Assembly: GCA_021806235.1 (NCBI GenBank)
Contig: JAJZXU010000018.1
Location: 21,016 to 85,015, forward strand
Source of the DNA: Thermoplasmata archaeon
GTDB lineage: Archaea > Thermoplasmatota > Thermoplasmata > Thermoplasmatales > Thermoplasmataceae
Direction: 5' to 3'
DNA length: 64,000 bases
In this document: one piece after another, positions 27,652 through 36,698 of the stretch
Numbering within the stretch: position 1 is the stretch's first letter
Layout of the letters: each line of letters opens with the position of its first letter
Notes under the pieces: model-generated
Seen by the model: the letters and a program-made list of their open reading frames with translations, nothing else
What the model was told of the DNA's origin: nothing
Databases searched by the model: none
Program-made: the position numbers and the translations under genes

Positions 27652-29016
27652 ATGGAGACTATTAAAAAAATAGAAAATAGTAGAACCGTACTGGAGAGAC
27701 ATATTGGATTCGCTGACATATTTTTCATGTCATTTGGAGGTCAGGCACCGTTTTTAAGTATGCTAACCTATGCAACTGCTGCATTACTGCTGGCACTGCT
27801 TTTTTCCCCAATAGTATTAATTATAGGAACCGTGGTTGTTTTTATCAATGGCCTTGGGGTTTATTACCTGTCGAAAAAACACGACGAAGAGGGTGGCTAC
27901 TTTAATTATGCCTATAAATCCATATCACATAGATTTGGATTTGAAACTGGATGGATATACCTGTTTTATTCACTGTTATATGCAGGAGGTTATATGGCAG
28001 GTTCAGTTTTTGTTTTTACATACGTACTTTCATCGTTTATAACTATTCCACCCCTGATTTCCTTTGCTATAATTGTTATACCTACGTCCACATTTTTAAT
28101 TATGGGAATAAGGCCATCAAGTAAATATGCTGTATTTTCGGCCTCAATAGAATTGATTGTGCTGGTAGCTGTCATAATAGCAGGTCTGTTTGGTTCACAT
28201 TTTGCTTTTTATAACCCATTTATAAAAATACCCTCACCATCAGTAGTTTTCCTTGGCATTTTATTTGCCATTGGAATACCAACCGGTTACGGTGCAGTGA
28301 CGCCGGTATCAGGTGAGGTCAGAGATGCAAAAAAGAATATAGGGAAAGCGGCATTGATGGTAATAATCATAGGTGGCCTTCTTGAATCCCTTGTATTATA
28401 TTCACTTGTGGATTATGGATTAACCACACATTCATTTTCATCCCTGATAACAACAAGTGTACCGGTTATAACCATAATGGAGCACATTACCGGCCCGATA
28501 TCCCTTCCACTTTTACTTTTTGCAGCTGTAAATGATGGTATACTGGGGTCTCTTGCGTTTTTAACGGCATTTTCAAGAAACCTGTATTCTATGTCCGATA
28601 GGAACTTGATTAGCAAAAAGATAAGCAAATTACATGCTAAAACTGGCACACCAACAGTATCGGTATTAATTACTATCGTGGCATCTATAATAATACTGGT
28701 GCCGGCATTACTGTTAGTCAATTCATTTACAGTATTTTTTGCACTTGGAACAATTGCAGGCCTGGCAAACCTCATAGTCCATCTTACCGCCAATTTCTCA
28801 CTGTTTAAGGTGAACCTTGAAAAGGCAACAAGAAAAATAAGTGAATTTGGTGTTGGAATTGCCGGTATAATAGTATCTGGATTCATTTTCATATACTCTT
28901 TATTAACATCTGAAACATATATAATAGAACTGGTACTCGGATTTATCATCATAGGTTTCGTTATAATGGAATTAGCTGACACAAAGAATTATATGAATAA
29001 TAATGCCACGAACTAA
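27652..29016 (+). CDS. Amino acid permease, APC superfamily
   Basis: A 454-residue transporter with about 12 spans. The N-terminal segment GFADIFFMSFGGQAP (about 19-33) is the APC glycine-rich unwound helix 1, and helix 6 reads GIPTGYGAVTPVSGE. APC carriers import amino acids or amines with H+. ATG 27652 is about 25 nt after an AT-rich box. Substrate not assignable. Confidence 0.87.
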   Translation: METIKKIENSRTVLERHIGFADIFFMSFGGQAPFLSMLTYATAALLLALLFSPIVLIIGTVVVFINGLGVYYLSKKHDEEGGYFNYAYKSISHRFGFETGWIYLFYSLLYAGGYMAGSVFVFTYVLSSFITIPPLISFAIIVIPTSTFLIMGIRPSSKYAVFSASIELIVLVAVIIAGLFGSHFAFYNPFIKIPSPSVVFLGILFAIGIPTGYGAVTPVSGEVRDAKKNIGKAALMVIIIGGLLESLVLYSLVDYGLTTHSFSSLITTSVPVITIMEHITGPISLPLLLFAAVNDGILGSLAFLTAFSRNLYSMSDRNLISKKISKLHAKTGTPTVSVLITIVASIIILVPALLLVNSFTVFFALGTIAGLANLIVHLTANFSLFKVNLEKATRKISEFGVGIAGIIVSGFIFIYSLLTSETYIIELVLGFIIIGFVIMELADTKNYMNNNATN

Positions 29017-29224
29017 TGCTTTCTGATCTACCCACTTATATAACGTTTTCCACAAATTATATAAGAATGGGGTTGTTTTATTTTTTTAGTGTTCTTTTTT
29101 AACTATACCCCGCAGTGAACCTTCAGTAGTAATTACTGTCTTTTAGGAAACATTCATTTCATATCACAAGAAAGTGCCAAAAATTAAGGTACGTAGATCA
29201 ATAGGCATTAAAATACTATATCAA

Positions 29225-29392
29225 TCATTAACCGTTATTTTTTTATGGAAAAACTGATAGAGAACCTGAATTTTCCTGCCACACCAGGAGAATCCATATA
29301 CTGAAACTTACACAACACACAACTTTGATTCAGATATGCCACAGGTTTAAGGTTCCGTAAGATAAGGATGTAAAAAATCTAACGGTTAATGA
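29225..29392. repeat. 168-bp segment bounded by 13-bp inverted repeats
   Basis: TCATTAACCGTTA at 29225-29237 returns as its reverse complement TAACGGTTAATGA at 29380-29392. A third copy lies at 21573-21585, upstream of the broken surface-protein gene, where the match with the right arm extends to ATCATTAACCGTTAG. The inner 140 bp have no ORF. It may be a miniature element or the remains of an IS; no target duplication was found. The rest of 29017-29439 shows nothing else. Confidence 0.45.
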
Positions 29393-29439
29393 TCGCCACA
29401 GTTAGAATAAAAATATATTTATACAAGTATTTAATAATA

Positions 29440-30726
29440 TATCAATTGCGTTTCCTATACTTAACTATTACTACCGAAACTTAACTTAATTTTTACCGTT
29501 TTTTAATACTAATGGAGTGCTAATTAATATCAATGCTGTTAATTTTCATTATTATCTATTAAAATACAGTAAAATATGCCATGGAAAAGCTTATCTAAAT
29601 TATCCTGATTATAGCATGCTCTAGGATGGGGGTAATGGTTTCCCCCATGTGGAACCCGTTCTATTCAATTATAATTATATCTTACAGTTCTTTGCAGTGC
29701 TCTTACCTGTTTTAAATGGCAGTTTAATCCCATTTCTCAGCATTCTTAATATTTCTGCCAGGGATATGGAATAGGCCATCAATGATTGCATCATTGATAG
29801 AATAATGTATGCTATGAGTGATGCAAAGATCTGCAGCATAATGCCATTGACATTCTTCTAAAAAATATCTCTATTGACCATCTCTGTGAATAGATATAAT
29901 GGATATAGATATCCGGAACATCCATTATATTGGTAATATAATTCCTTTCATCTTTATCAATAAGAAGCGTTACAAGCCTTAATTCCAATCCATTGCTGAA
30001 TCTTATTATTTTGGAATTCTTATGTTCCTTAATAATTTCATACACTGCATTGCCCTTTATTCTGAACATAATTCCCTTACTGTTCAGTTTCTTAAATCTC
30101 TTAAGGCTGTAATAGCCCAGATCGAATGCAAGTATTGCTCTCTCCAGTGTGTTGCCATCTATATTATTTACAATGCCATCAAACTTGATGCTGCCATTTG
30201 TATTTGCAGGTGTAACAATGGATTCTATCGGTACGGCAAGGGGAAATACTATTGATGCATTATGCATCTTTATTCCATACTGTGTATTCTCCCCTGTATA
30301 CCTGCCTGAACCCTTTGCCATTGTTTTTATGAATGTTGAATCTATTCCAATTATATTCAGCAATCCCTCATATATGGAATAGTTGTGTGCCATTATAAAT
30401 GGATATAAAGGATCATAGAATACACCAGCAAGCATCTGGTACTTCCTGTATGCATTCAATTTTGATAACCGTGGTTTGCTTATACCGCTGTTAATGGCTG
30501 GAGCTGCCAGATCCTCCCTGGAAATTGCTGAACCTACAAGTATTGACGCATGTTACAGAAAACCTATTCTTTTGGAATACTTATCTATCTCCGTAATCTC
30601 TGGTATATAATTGCAGGAATCTTTCAGTGTTTGTCTAACAAATTTAATCATGGGTTATTAATTAAATCATAGGATAAATATAACACAGGTAAGACGAAAA
30701 ATTAAATATAGGAAACGCAATTGATA
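29440..30726. mobile_element. Decayed IS4-like insertion sequence with 20-bp terminal inverted repeats
   Basis: Perfect 20-bp terminal repeats: TATCAATTGCGTTTCCTATA at 29440-29459 and its reverse complement at 30707-30726, enclosing 1,287 bp, normal for an IS4-type element. The transposase inside is broken. The palindrome CAATTG at each end hides the exact border and target duplication. A related but not identical end (GCGTTTCC) occurs at about 63885. Confidence 0.8.
29675..30651 (-). pseudogene. IS4-like DDE transposase, broken
   Basis: Transposase from ATG 30651. The first 32 codons end at an in-frame TAA (30553-30555); after it the frame is open through GIDSTFIKTMAKGSG (first Asp), FDLGYYSLKRF (second Asp) and YSQRWSIEIFF (catalytic Glu). 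Near 29855 a frameshift diverts it to a wrong end; the true C-terminus continues in the next frame (KNVNGIMLQIFASLIAYI) to TAA at 29675-29677. Stop plus frameshift leave no functional product, although the DDE core between them is intact. Confidence 0.8.
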
Positions 30727-30729
30727 ATT

Positions 30730-30861
30730 ATGAGTAAAAGAGTTGATAGAAGAATGGACACACAAAAAGACGGCGAAATATGGAACCTGAAAGCACTGCA
30801 GCAGGTTTACGAGACCTTTGATGAAATAGGTTTTGTTACCGCGTGTATGAAGTGTTTATAA
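30730..30861 (+). CDS. 43-codon ORF beside the IS4-like element
   Basis: ATG 30730 begins 4 bp after the IS terminal repeat and ends at TAA 30859-30861. The product (MSKRVDRRMDTQKDGEIWN...) is charged and protein-like, but short. It may be a small gene, or the start of a gene cut by the insertion. No family recognised; it precedes an MFS gene by 38 bp. Confidence 0.3.
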   Translation: MSKRVDRRMDTQKDGEIWNLKALQQVYETFDEIGFVTACMKCL

Positions 30862-30899
30862 CCTTAGTAAAAAAATTATGATAGAAATAGGTAGCAGAG

Positions 30900-32120
30900 A
30901 TGGATCGTGAAAACCGTGGTTTCTATGCATTGCTCTTCTCATCATCTGTTTCAACTGTAGGGGACGGTATAAGAACATTAGTTATTCCCCTTATTATTCT
31001 ATATGCTACAGGATCAACCTTACTTTTTGGACTGATTTATTCCGCAGAATTTCTTGTATGGATAGTATCTACTGGGTTTACTGGATATTTTATAGATAGA
31101 ACGAACAGAGTGAAGAACCTGTTATATTCCAATTTTATTATGTTTCTCCTGATGATGTGCGTTTCCATATCTTATTTCGTTGCCCGTTCTTATTTTATAC
31201 TATTTATTGCATTAGCAGTTGTTGGAATAAGCATAGGCGAAACCTTTTATAATCCTGCAAGTTTTTCATTGCTTCCAGATATAGTCCATAAAGATCTTGA
31301 TAAGCATAACGCACTCATATCTGTAGGTGTAAATGCATCCATGATAGTTGGATATATAGTAGCTGGCCTAGGATTCTCTATCATTTCCTGGGGTTTTTTG
31401 TTAGGTATTGATGCTCTTTCCTTCCTGCTTTCTGCCATAATTATCCGCACTGGTTTGGAAAAATACAGTAGGGACGAAAAAACAGAGAGGATACACCTAT
31501 GGAAAGATATGAAAGATACATTTGCGTTCCTGAAACCCCAGAAAGTAATTCTTTACACAATTATTTTTGGATTTATCTTTAATTTTCTAACTTCGGGAAT
31601 GGCTATAATTATACCAACAATAGCCGTAGAAAGCACATCTATTGGTTCAATCTCTCTGAGTTTGTTTTATATTTCTGAGCTTATTGGTATGATTCTTGGT
31701 GGTTCCATAATTATTGTTAAGAAAAATAGAAGATTGCTAAATTATTTGCTTGCTGGGTCAATCGGAGAGGGTTTTGTCATGTCCATAGTAGGTCTGTCCC
31801 TCCTTGCTGACGGAATAATAATTGTTGTAATAACATCTATTTTGCTTGTCAATGGAATTTTTTCTGAAATTTTGAATATACCATTAAGAGTATGGTATCA
31901 GGAGCTTGTACCCAAAGATAAAAGAGCAAAGGTGATCAATATAAAAGATTTGATCTTAACAATACCGATGGTTATAGCCTTCCCTCTCATTGGATACCTG
32001 TTAGGTCATTATAGCGAGTGGTTTGTTATCTTTATTTTTGGTTTTTCTGCAGTGATAGTTTCTATTTTTGAATTTATTTTTCTAAGACCCATTTTACTCA
32101 ATTCCAACGCAGCACTATAA
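30900..32120 (+). CDS. MFS transporter (MFS_3 / drug-efflux type)
   Basis: A 406-residue carrier with about 12 spans. FSSSVSTVGDGIRTLVIPLI at the N-terminus and TGYFIDRTNRVKNL (motif A-like, helix 2-3 loop) match the MFS_3 group that contains macrolide and siderophore-type exporters. It sits between an IS and an IS200/IS605-like end, so it may have arrived by transfer. Substrate unknown. Confidence 0.82.
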   Translation: MDRENRGFYALLFSSSVSTVGDGIRTLVIPLIILYATGSTLLFGLIYSAEFLVWIVSTGFTGYFIDRTNRVKNLLYSNFIMFLLMMCVSISYFVARSYFILFIALAVVGISIGETFYNPASFSLLPDIVHKDLDKHNALISVGVNASMIVGYIVAGLGFSIISWGFLLGIDALSFLLSAIIIRTGLEKYSRDEKTERIHLWKDMKDTFAFLKPQKVILYTIIFGFIFNFLTSGMAIIIPTIAVESTSIGSISLSLFYISELIGMILGGSIIIVKKNRRLLNYLLAGSIGEGFVMSIVGLSLLADGIIIVVITSILLVNGIFSEILNIPLRVWYQELVPKDKRAKVINIKDLILTIPMVIAFPLIGYLLGHYSEWFVIFIFGFSAVIVSIFEFIFLRPILLNSNAAL

Positions 32121-32274
32121 ACAAAAACCAACTCGTTTGCTGGGGGAAAAGAGATACTGATAGTAATAATGTTAAGAAGGAAGAGATTAAATGAGAAGCA
32201 TCGACAGGACAAATATTAATTATTAATAATGTAGAGTATACATCGTTGTTTCTATGAGTTTTCTTTACTATATA

Positions 32275-32430
32275 TATTCTGTGATGAAGAATAAGAAACC
32301 TTACAGGATCAGGTTGTCTAACATAAATGCCCTGTGGCACAACTATCAACAATTCGTTGGTAATCTGCGACAAACAGGCAATATACCGCAAGAAGCATGC
32401 ACGCTTTAGCTGTAGGAGGATGTTATAATA
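32275..32430 (+). mobile_element. Degenerate IS200/IS605 right end (tnpB tail relic)
   Basis: GAAGCATGCACGCTTTAG and CTGTAGGAGGATGT at about 32392-32424 match, with substitutions, the right end of the element in uxuA (GAAGCCCACGGCTTTAG then TCGTGGGAGGATGT). Just before it a short frame from 32290 ends ...GNIPQEACTL, comparable to the QEAHGFSRG C-terminus typical of TnpB. No transposase or left end is left. The rest of 32121-32477 holds nothing recognisable. Confidence 0.45.
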
Positions 32431-32477
32431 ACAACGTTGTCTGAATTATAAAATATATATTTTATTATTGATAATAT

Positions 32478-32786
32478 TCAGGTTTTCATTATAGCTCCAA
32501 GGAATATTAATAAGCCTATTAGAACACCGATAATTGCGGCAATAATATAGAATATTGCCGGTTCAAGTACCTGATATACAAAGCTTACATGTAATACGGC
32601 GGATGAACCAAATATTGTGAATACCCCAAATATTATTCCCACAATAAACAGGACAATACCTACCATACGACTCTTGTTGCTACCAAAATATGCTGTTAAA
32701 ATACCGAATACTATCAGGGAAAGTGCCAGTAAAGATATCAACACCATTAAAAACACATCCCAGTTCCATGAAAATACAGTTGCCAT
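32478..32786 (-). CDS. Small multi-span membrane protein
   Basis: A 102-residue hydrophobic protein with three to four predicted membrane helices (about 10-32, 38-58, 72-98) and a short basic loop GSNKSRM. It follows the RAM-domain gene by 10 bp on the same strand and is likely cotranscribed. No known family. Confidence 0.65.
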   Translation of the reverse strand: MATVFSWNWDVFLMVLISLLALSLIVFGILTAYFGSNKSRMVGIVLFIVGIIFGVFTIFGSSAVLHVSFVYQVLEPAIFYIIAAIIGVLIGLLIFLGAIMKT

Positions 32787-32796
32787 ATTATTTCAC

Positions 32797-33030
32797 CTAT
32801 AACCTTATCTCTGTTAGCGTTTTCGTGTCAAGTACGCCGCTTATGGGTCTTATATCGTTTATAACAAGTTTGCCAACCTCGTTTATATCACCAATATCCA
32901 GTTTTGCTATCATATCATACTGACCTAGCAACGGGTGGACCTCAGTAATGTATTTAAGCTGTGAAATTTTGTTATAAACCTCATGCTCCTTACCAGGAAT
33001 TATACTTATCAGTACAAACGCTATAGACAT
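32797..33030 (-). CDS. Stand-alone Lrp/AsnC ligand-binding (RAM) domain protein
   Basis: This 77-residue protein is exactly one RAM domain (AsnC_trans_reg): strand AFVLISIIPGKE, helix VYNKISQL, strand TEVHPLLGQYDMIAKL with the conserved GxYD, helix VGKLVINDIR and the last strand. It lacks a DNA-binding domain. Such proteins bind amino acids and may modulate Lrp-type regulators. Cotranscribed with the small membrane protein downstream. Confidence 0.88.
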   Translation of the reverse strand: MSIAFVLISIIPGKEHEVYNKISQLKYITEVHPLLGQYDMIAKLDIGDINEVGKLVINDIRPISGVLDTKTLTEIRL

Positions 33031-33086
33031 TAAAACTCTAAATAGTAATTTAAATATAAACCTTTTGAAAATTTTTCGGTTTTTAA

Positions 33087-34358
33087 TTATAAACTATCCA
33101 TAAATTGAACATATTTAATTGTTTTCTGTTCACTGTTGTTCATATTTTTTATTGTTATGCTATTACCTTTTATTTCATTATCGCCTATTATTATCGCATA
33201 GTTATATGATGATGCACTTTTTATCTGTGCCGATAATTTTCTATTTGTTATGTCTACCAGTGCAATTTTATTTTTATTCCTGATATCATTTGCAATTTTT
33301 ACCGGATAATCATAATTGTTTGTTGTACTGCATATATAATATGATGTTTTTAAACTGTTGTTTAACCACAAATTATTTCTTTTTAATAACAGTTCTATTA
33401 CTGCATCACCTATTGCAAATCCAACTGCAGGTATTTCCTCATCTGAGAATAACGTTGATAAATTGTTATATCTCCCACCACCGAGTATAGCCCTTAACTC
33501 TCCCTGAATGTCAAATGCCTCAAAAACTATTCCGGTATAATATGATAACCCCCTTACCACCGAAAAATCATAGTTTATATTACTATCTGTATAATAATTT
33601 ATGATTTCGAATGTTCTTTTTATCCGGTTTATGCGGTCTTCTATACCATCATAATTGTTTAACGTTTTCCTTAATTTTTTCTCAAGATTTTTTATATTTA
33701 TTTTTTCAGATAGCAGATATGTAATTTTGTCTATGCTTTTTTCCCCGACACCTATTTCCTTAAATAGTTGGGAAAATGAATTCTTATCTATTTTTCTATA
33801 TTTATCTATTATTGAAAAAGCAGTATTTATATCACTTACATCTAAATCCTTTAAAATATATTCCATTACAGAGCGATCATTTATATTTATCTCATAAACA
33901 CCGGATAACCCCAGAGTATCTAGTATTTTAGATGCCAGACCTACAACCTCTGCATCTGCTTCCTGGGAATCTATTCCGAATAAATCAGAATTAAATTGAT
34001 AGTGCTCCCTGAATCTCCCTTCCTGTGGTTCCTCATATCTCCATACCTTTGGAAATGAATACCATCTTATTGGTCTCGGCAAATCTTTCCTTGATGTTAA
34101 CAATCTAACGGTTGATGGCGTTGCCTCGGGAATTAATGTTACGTCCCTTCCACCCCTGTCGGTAAAAGAAAATGTCTGGTTTACAAGCTCGGATCCGGAT
34201 TTTAGCTTGTACATGTCAAGTAATTCTAAACTTGGAAAATCTATTCTTTTATAGCCAAAATTTTCTGCAGTGTTGGTCATCCTGTTGAATATGGAGTTTC
34301 TAATTTCCATATCTTCGGGATAATGGTCTCTAAATCCCTTTATTTTTCCTATTTTCAT
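33087..34358 (-). CDS. hisS: Histidyl-tRNA synthetase
   Basis: A 423-residue class II synthetase. Motif 1 lies near NSIFNRMTNTAENFGYKRID, motif 2 is FPKVWRYEEPQEGRFREHYQF, the histidine-A motif is GLSYYTGIVFEAF, and motif 3 reads AVGFAIGDAVIE. The C-terminal anticodon domain (YYICSTTNN...) is present though short. Its start overlaps the upstream DUF1059 gene by 4 bp (ATGA), so the pair is coupled. Confidence 0.95.
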   Translation of the reverse strand: MKIGKIKGFRDHYPEDMEIRNSIFNRMTNTAENFGYKRIDFPSLELLDMYKLKSGSELVNQTFSFTDRGGRDVTLIPEATPSTVRLLTSRKDLPRPIRWYSFPKVWRYEEPQEGRFREHYQFNSDLFGIDSQEADAEVVGLASKILDTLGLSGVYEININDRSVMEYILKDLDVSDINTAFSIIDKYRKIDKNSFSQLFKEIGVGEKSIDKITYLLSEKINIKNLEKKLRKTLNNYDGIEDRINRIKRTFEIINYYTDSNINYDFSVVRGLSYYTGIVFEAFDIQGELRAILGGGRYNNLSTLFSDEEIPAVGFAIGDAVIELLLKRNNLWLNNSLKTSYYICSTTNNYDYPVKIANDIRNKNKIALVDITNRKLSAQIKSASSYNYAIIIGDNEIKGNSITIKNMNNSEQKTIKYVQFMDSL

Positions 34359-34552
34359 ATTTTCCCTTTGTATTGTTCACCCTCAAAAATAACCTTATCG
34401 ATCTTTTTCAATGTTTCTTCGTCTATTTCATTTGTAGCATGTGCATAATGAAAATGTATCCTTATCCTCGGATATAGATCCTCTCTTTTTTCAGCATGGT
34501 TTTCGAAAGAACAATTCCATCCCAAATCCTTACATTTGAAATAATATGTCAT
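34355..34552 (-). CDS. DUF1059 family protein
   Basis: A 65-residue protein starting MTYYFKCKDLGWNCSFENHA, the Cys-containing DUF1059 pattern (CxxLGxxC), with His residues in HFHYAHATN that could complete a metal site. The frame runs on to 34711, but that would cross the divergent epimerase start, so ATG 34552 is chosen. A TATA-like box lies upstream. First gene of a two-gene operon with hisS. Function unknown. Confidence 0.8.
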   Translation of the reverse strand: MTYYFKCKDLGWNCSFENHAEKREDLYPRIRIHFHYAHATNEIDEETLKKIDKVIFEGEQYKGKI

Positions 34553-34610
34553 GGAGGTATATTTATTTTTAATATAAAAACAATTATTATTATAAAAACA
34601 ATTAACCATT

Positions 34611-35561
34611 ATGGAAAATAAAAATATACTCATAACCGGTGGAGCAGGTTTTATCGGATCAAACATGGTTGAAAAATTAATAGATAGTAATAATATAACA
34701 GTAATAGACAATTTAAATAACCATGTTGGTGATAGGTTTATAAAAAAATTTTATAATAACAAAAATTTTAACTTTATAAATTCAGATCTATTATCATATG
34801 ATTTTAATAAGCTTAATGATGTCGATATTATAATACATTTTTCTGCAAACTCCGATGTAAGGTATGGATCTGGCGATCCTGAGAAGGATTTCAAAAATAA
34901 TGTAATGGTTACTCAGGATATTTTAGAATATATGAGAAAAAAGGATATTAAGGAAATATTATTTGCATCATCATCCACTGTATATGGTGAAGCAGGCATT
35001 ATGCCTACACCTGAAGATTATGGTCCATATATGCCGATATCATCTTACGGTGCATCAAAAATGGCAAATGAAGGCTTTATAACTGCATATTCACATTACT
35101 ATGGCATTAAAGGATCAATATTCAGGTTTGCAAATATTGTGGGTAAAAACTCAACACATGGCGTTATATATGATTTTATAAATAAATTAATGAAAAATAG
35201 TGAGGAACTGGAAATTCTGGGTGATGGTACACAGGAAAAATCATATATGCACGTTTCAGACTGTGTTAATTCAATGATATTTATACATGAAAAATTTAAA
35301 AAAACCGATATAATAAATTTAGGAAACGACAATACAACTTCGGTTAGAAAAATAGCTGACTATGTTGTTAAGGGCATGAATTTAAAGGATATTAAATATA
35401 ATTTTACCGGTGGAATAGATGGCAGGGGCTGGAAAGGTGATGTTAAAAAAACATATCTGGCAATAAATAAACTAAAAAAACTTGGATGGAAGAGCAAATA
35501 CACAAGTGACCAATCCGTAGAGGTTGCTGTAAAGGAAACCATAGAACAGCTAAAAAATTAA
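34611..35561 (+). CDS. NAD-dependent sugar epimerase (GalE-like)
   Basis: A 316-residue extended short-chain dehydrogenase. NAD-binding GGAGFIG at 10-16, catalytic Ser/Thr in ASSSTVYGE, and SYGASKMA with the YxxxK pair. The C-terminal half resembles UDP-glucose 4-epimerases and related nucleotide-sugar epimerases. It may supply sugars for the glycosylated surface proteins. Divergent from the DUF1059-hisS pair, 58 bp apart. Confidence 0.85.
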   Translation: MENKNILITGGAGFIGSNMVEKLIDSNNITVIDNLNNHVGDRFIKKFYNNKNFNFINSDLLSYDFNKLNDVDIIIHFSANSDVRYGSGDPEKDFKNNVMVTQDILEYMRKKDIKEILFASSSTVYGEAGIMPTPEDYGPYMPISSYGASKMANEGFITAYSHYYGIKGSIFRFANIVGKNSTHGVIYDFINKLMKNSEELEILGDGTQEKSYMHVSDCVNSMIFIHEKFKKTDIINLGNDNTTSVRKIADYVVKGMNLKDIKYNFTGGIDGRGWKGDVKKTYLAINKLKKLGWKSKYTSDQSVEVAVKETIEQLKN

Positions 35562-35584
35562 ATATATACCATTTATATTATATA

Positions 35585-36103
35585 ATGGATAAAAATAATT
35601 TTTATAAAATATTGTTCAGTGAAAAAATTGAGGAATTAAAAATTCATAACGATTTAATATTAAAGCTTTTGAATTCATTAAAAAATGATGATTTGATAAT
35701 GGCACCGTTTGAAAATGCTGGGACAATAGGCAAACAGTTCAGGCATATAATAACAACAAATGAAACATATTATTATGCGATGATTTCGGGTAATTTAGAT
35801 TTTTATGTGGACAGTATAAACCATTCTATTGAAAATAATGCCAGTGATTTAATGGAAAACTTCAAAAAAACTAATGAAAACATTATAAATTTAATAGAAA
35901 ATATGAATATTTACAGGTTGAATGAAAAATACATTAACTGTAAAAAATCCGCAAAATACATAGATAAAAATTATGTATCACCAAATGAAATAATTACGTA
36001 TATCACAGAACATACTGTATTCCATGAGGGGGAATTAACACTGTATATACGGTCATTGCATAAAAATTTCCCGGAAAACTGGATGATCTGGGGATTAAAA
36101 TAA
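35585..36103 (+). CDS. DinB-like four-helix metal-binding protein
   Basis: A 172-residue helical protein of the DinB/YfiT type. The histidine motifs GKQFRHI (about 49-55) and HTVFHEGEL (about 139-147) supply the usual three-histidine metal site. Family members are thiol transferases or unknown. It follows the epimerase by 23 bp and may be cotranscribed. Confidence 0.72.
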   Translation: MDKNNFYKILFSEKIEELKIHNDLILKLLNSLKNDDLIMAPFENAGTIGKQFRHIITTNETYYYAMISGNLDFYVDSINHSIENNASDLMENFKKTNENIINLIENMNIYRLNEKYINCKKSAKYIDKNYVSPNEIITYITEHTVFHEGELTLYIRSLHKNFPENWMIWGLK

Positions 36104-36135
36104 TAAATATTTATAATATAAACTTATAGCAAAAT

Positions 36136-36663
36136 ATGGGAAATGCCGCTAATAAAAACAGTACTGAAATTCTGATAAGGAATCATATTATTCCGGCAAT
36201 ATTTATAGGCATTACAGTATCATTCACAATATTTGCATTATCATTATTCCATGTATACATTGTGCCTGTAGCCAAATTCATAGTTTTTTCATCATTTGCG
36301 TCATCCTCATTTCTTTTGTTTATGGAATCAAAACAATCGGCATCAAGGATATCGAAATTTGTAAAAAGCTATATTATAGCCGGGATAATGGGAGTTGCTG
36401 GCTTTTTTATTTCAGTGCATATAGGGCTTTATTATACACTGGCAATTGTGGAGACAGTAATAGCATTATTACTGGTAATAACTGAATCAGAACACCCACC
36501 GGCAATGGGCATCGGTGTTGTTTTTATATTTGAAAGGGCGAATATATTTGCACTTGCATTTTTATTAACAGGAATGGTTATAATAATATTAATGGATAAA
36601 TTTTTAAATAAATTTATTTACATCCTTAAGAATGATGTAAAGGTTGAAATAAAGAAACTATAA
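36136..36663 (+). CDS. HPP family membrane protein
   Basis: A 175-residue protein with four to five membrane spans and the signature SEHPPAMGIGVVFI (about 117-130) that names the HPP family; some members transport nitrite in chloroplasts. It is 32 bp after the DinB-like gene. Function here unknown. Confidence 0.85.
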   Translation: MGNAANKNSTEILIRNHIIPAIFIGITVSFTIFALSLFHVYIVPVAKFIVFSSFASSSFLLFMESKQSASRISKFVKSYIIAGIMGVAGFFISVHIGLYYTLAIVETVIALLLVITESEHPPAMGIGVVFIFERANIFALAFLLTGMVIIILMDKFLNKFIYILKNDVKVEIKKL

Positions 36664-36698
36664 TAAAAAGTTAAATTTTTAATCGATATACAGTATGA

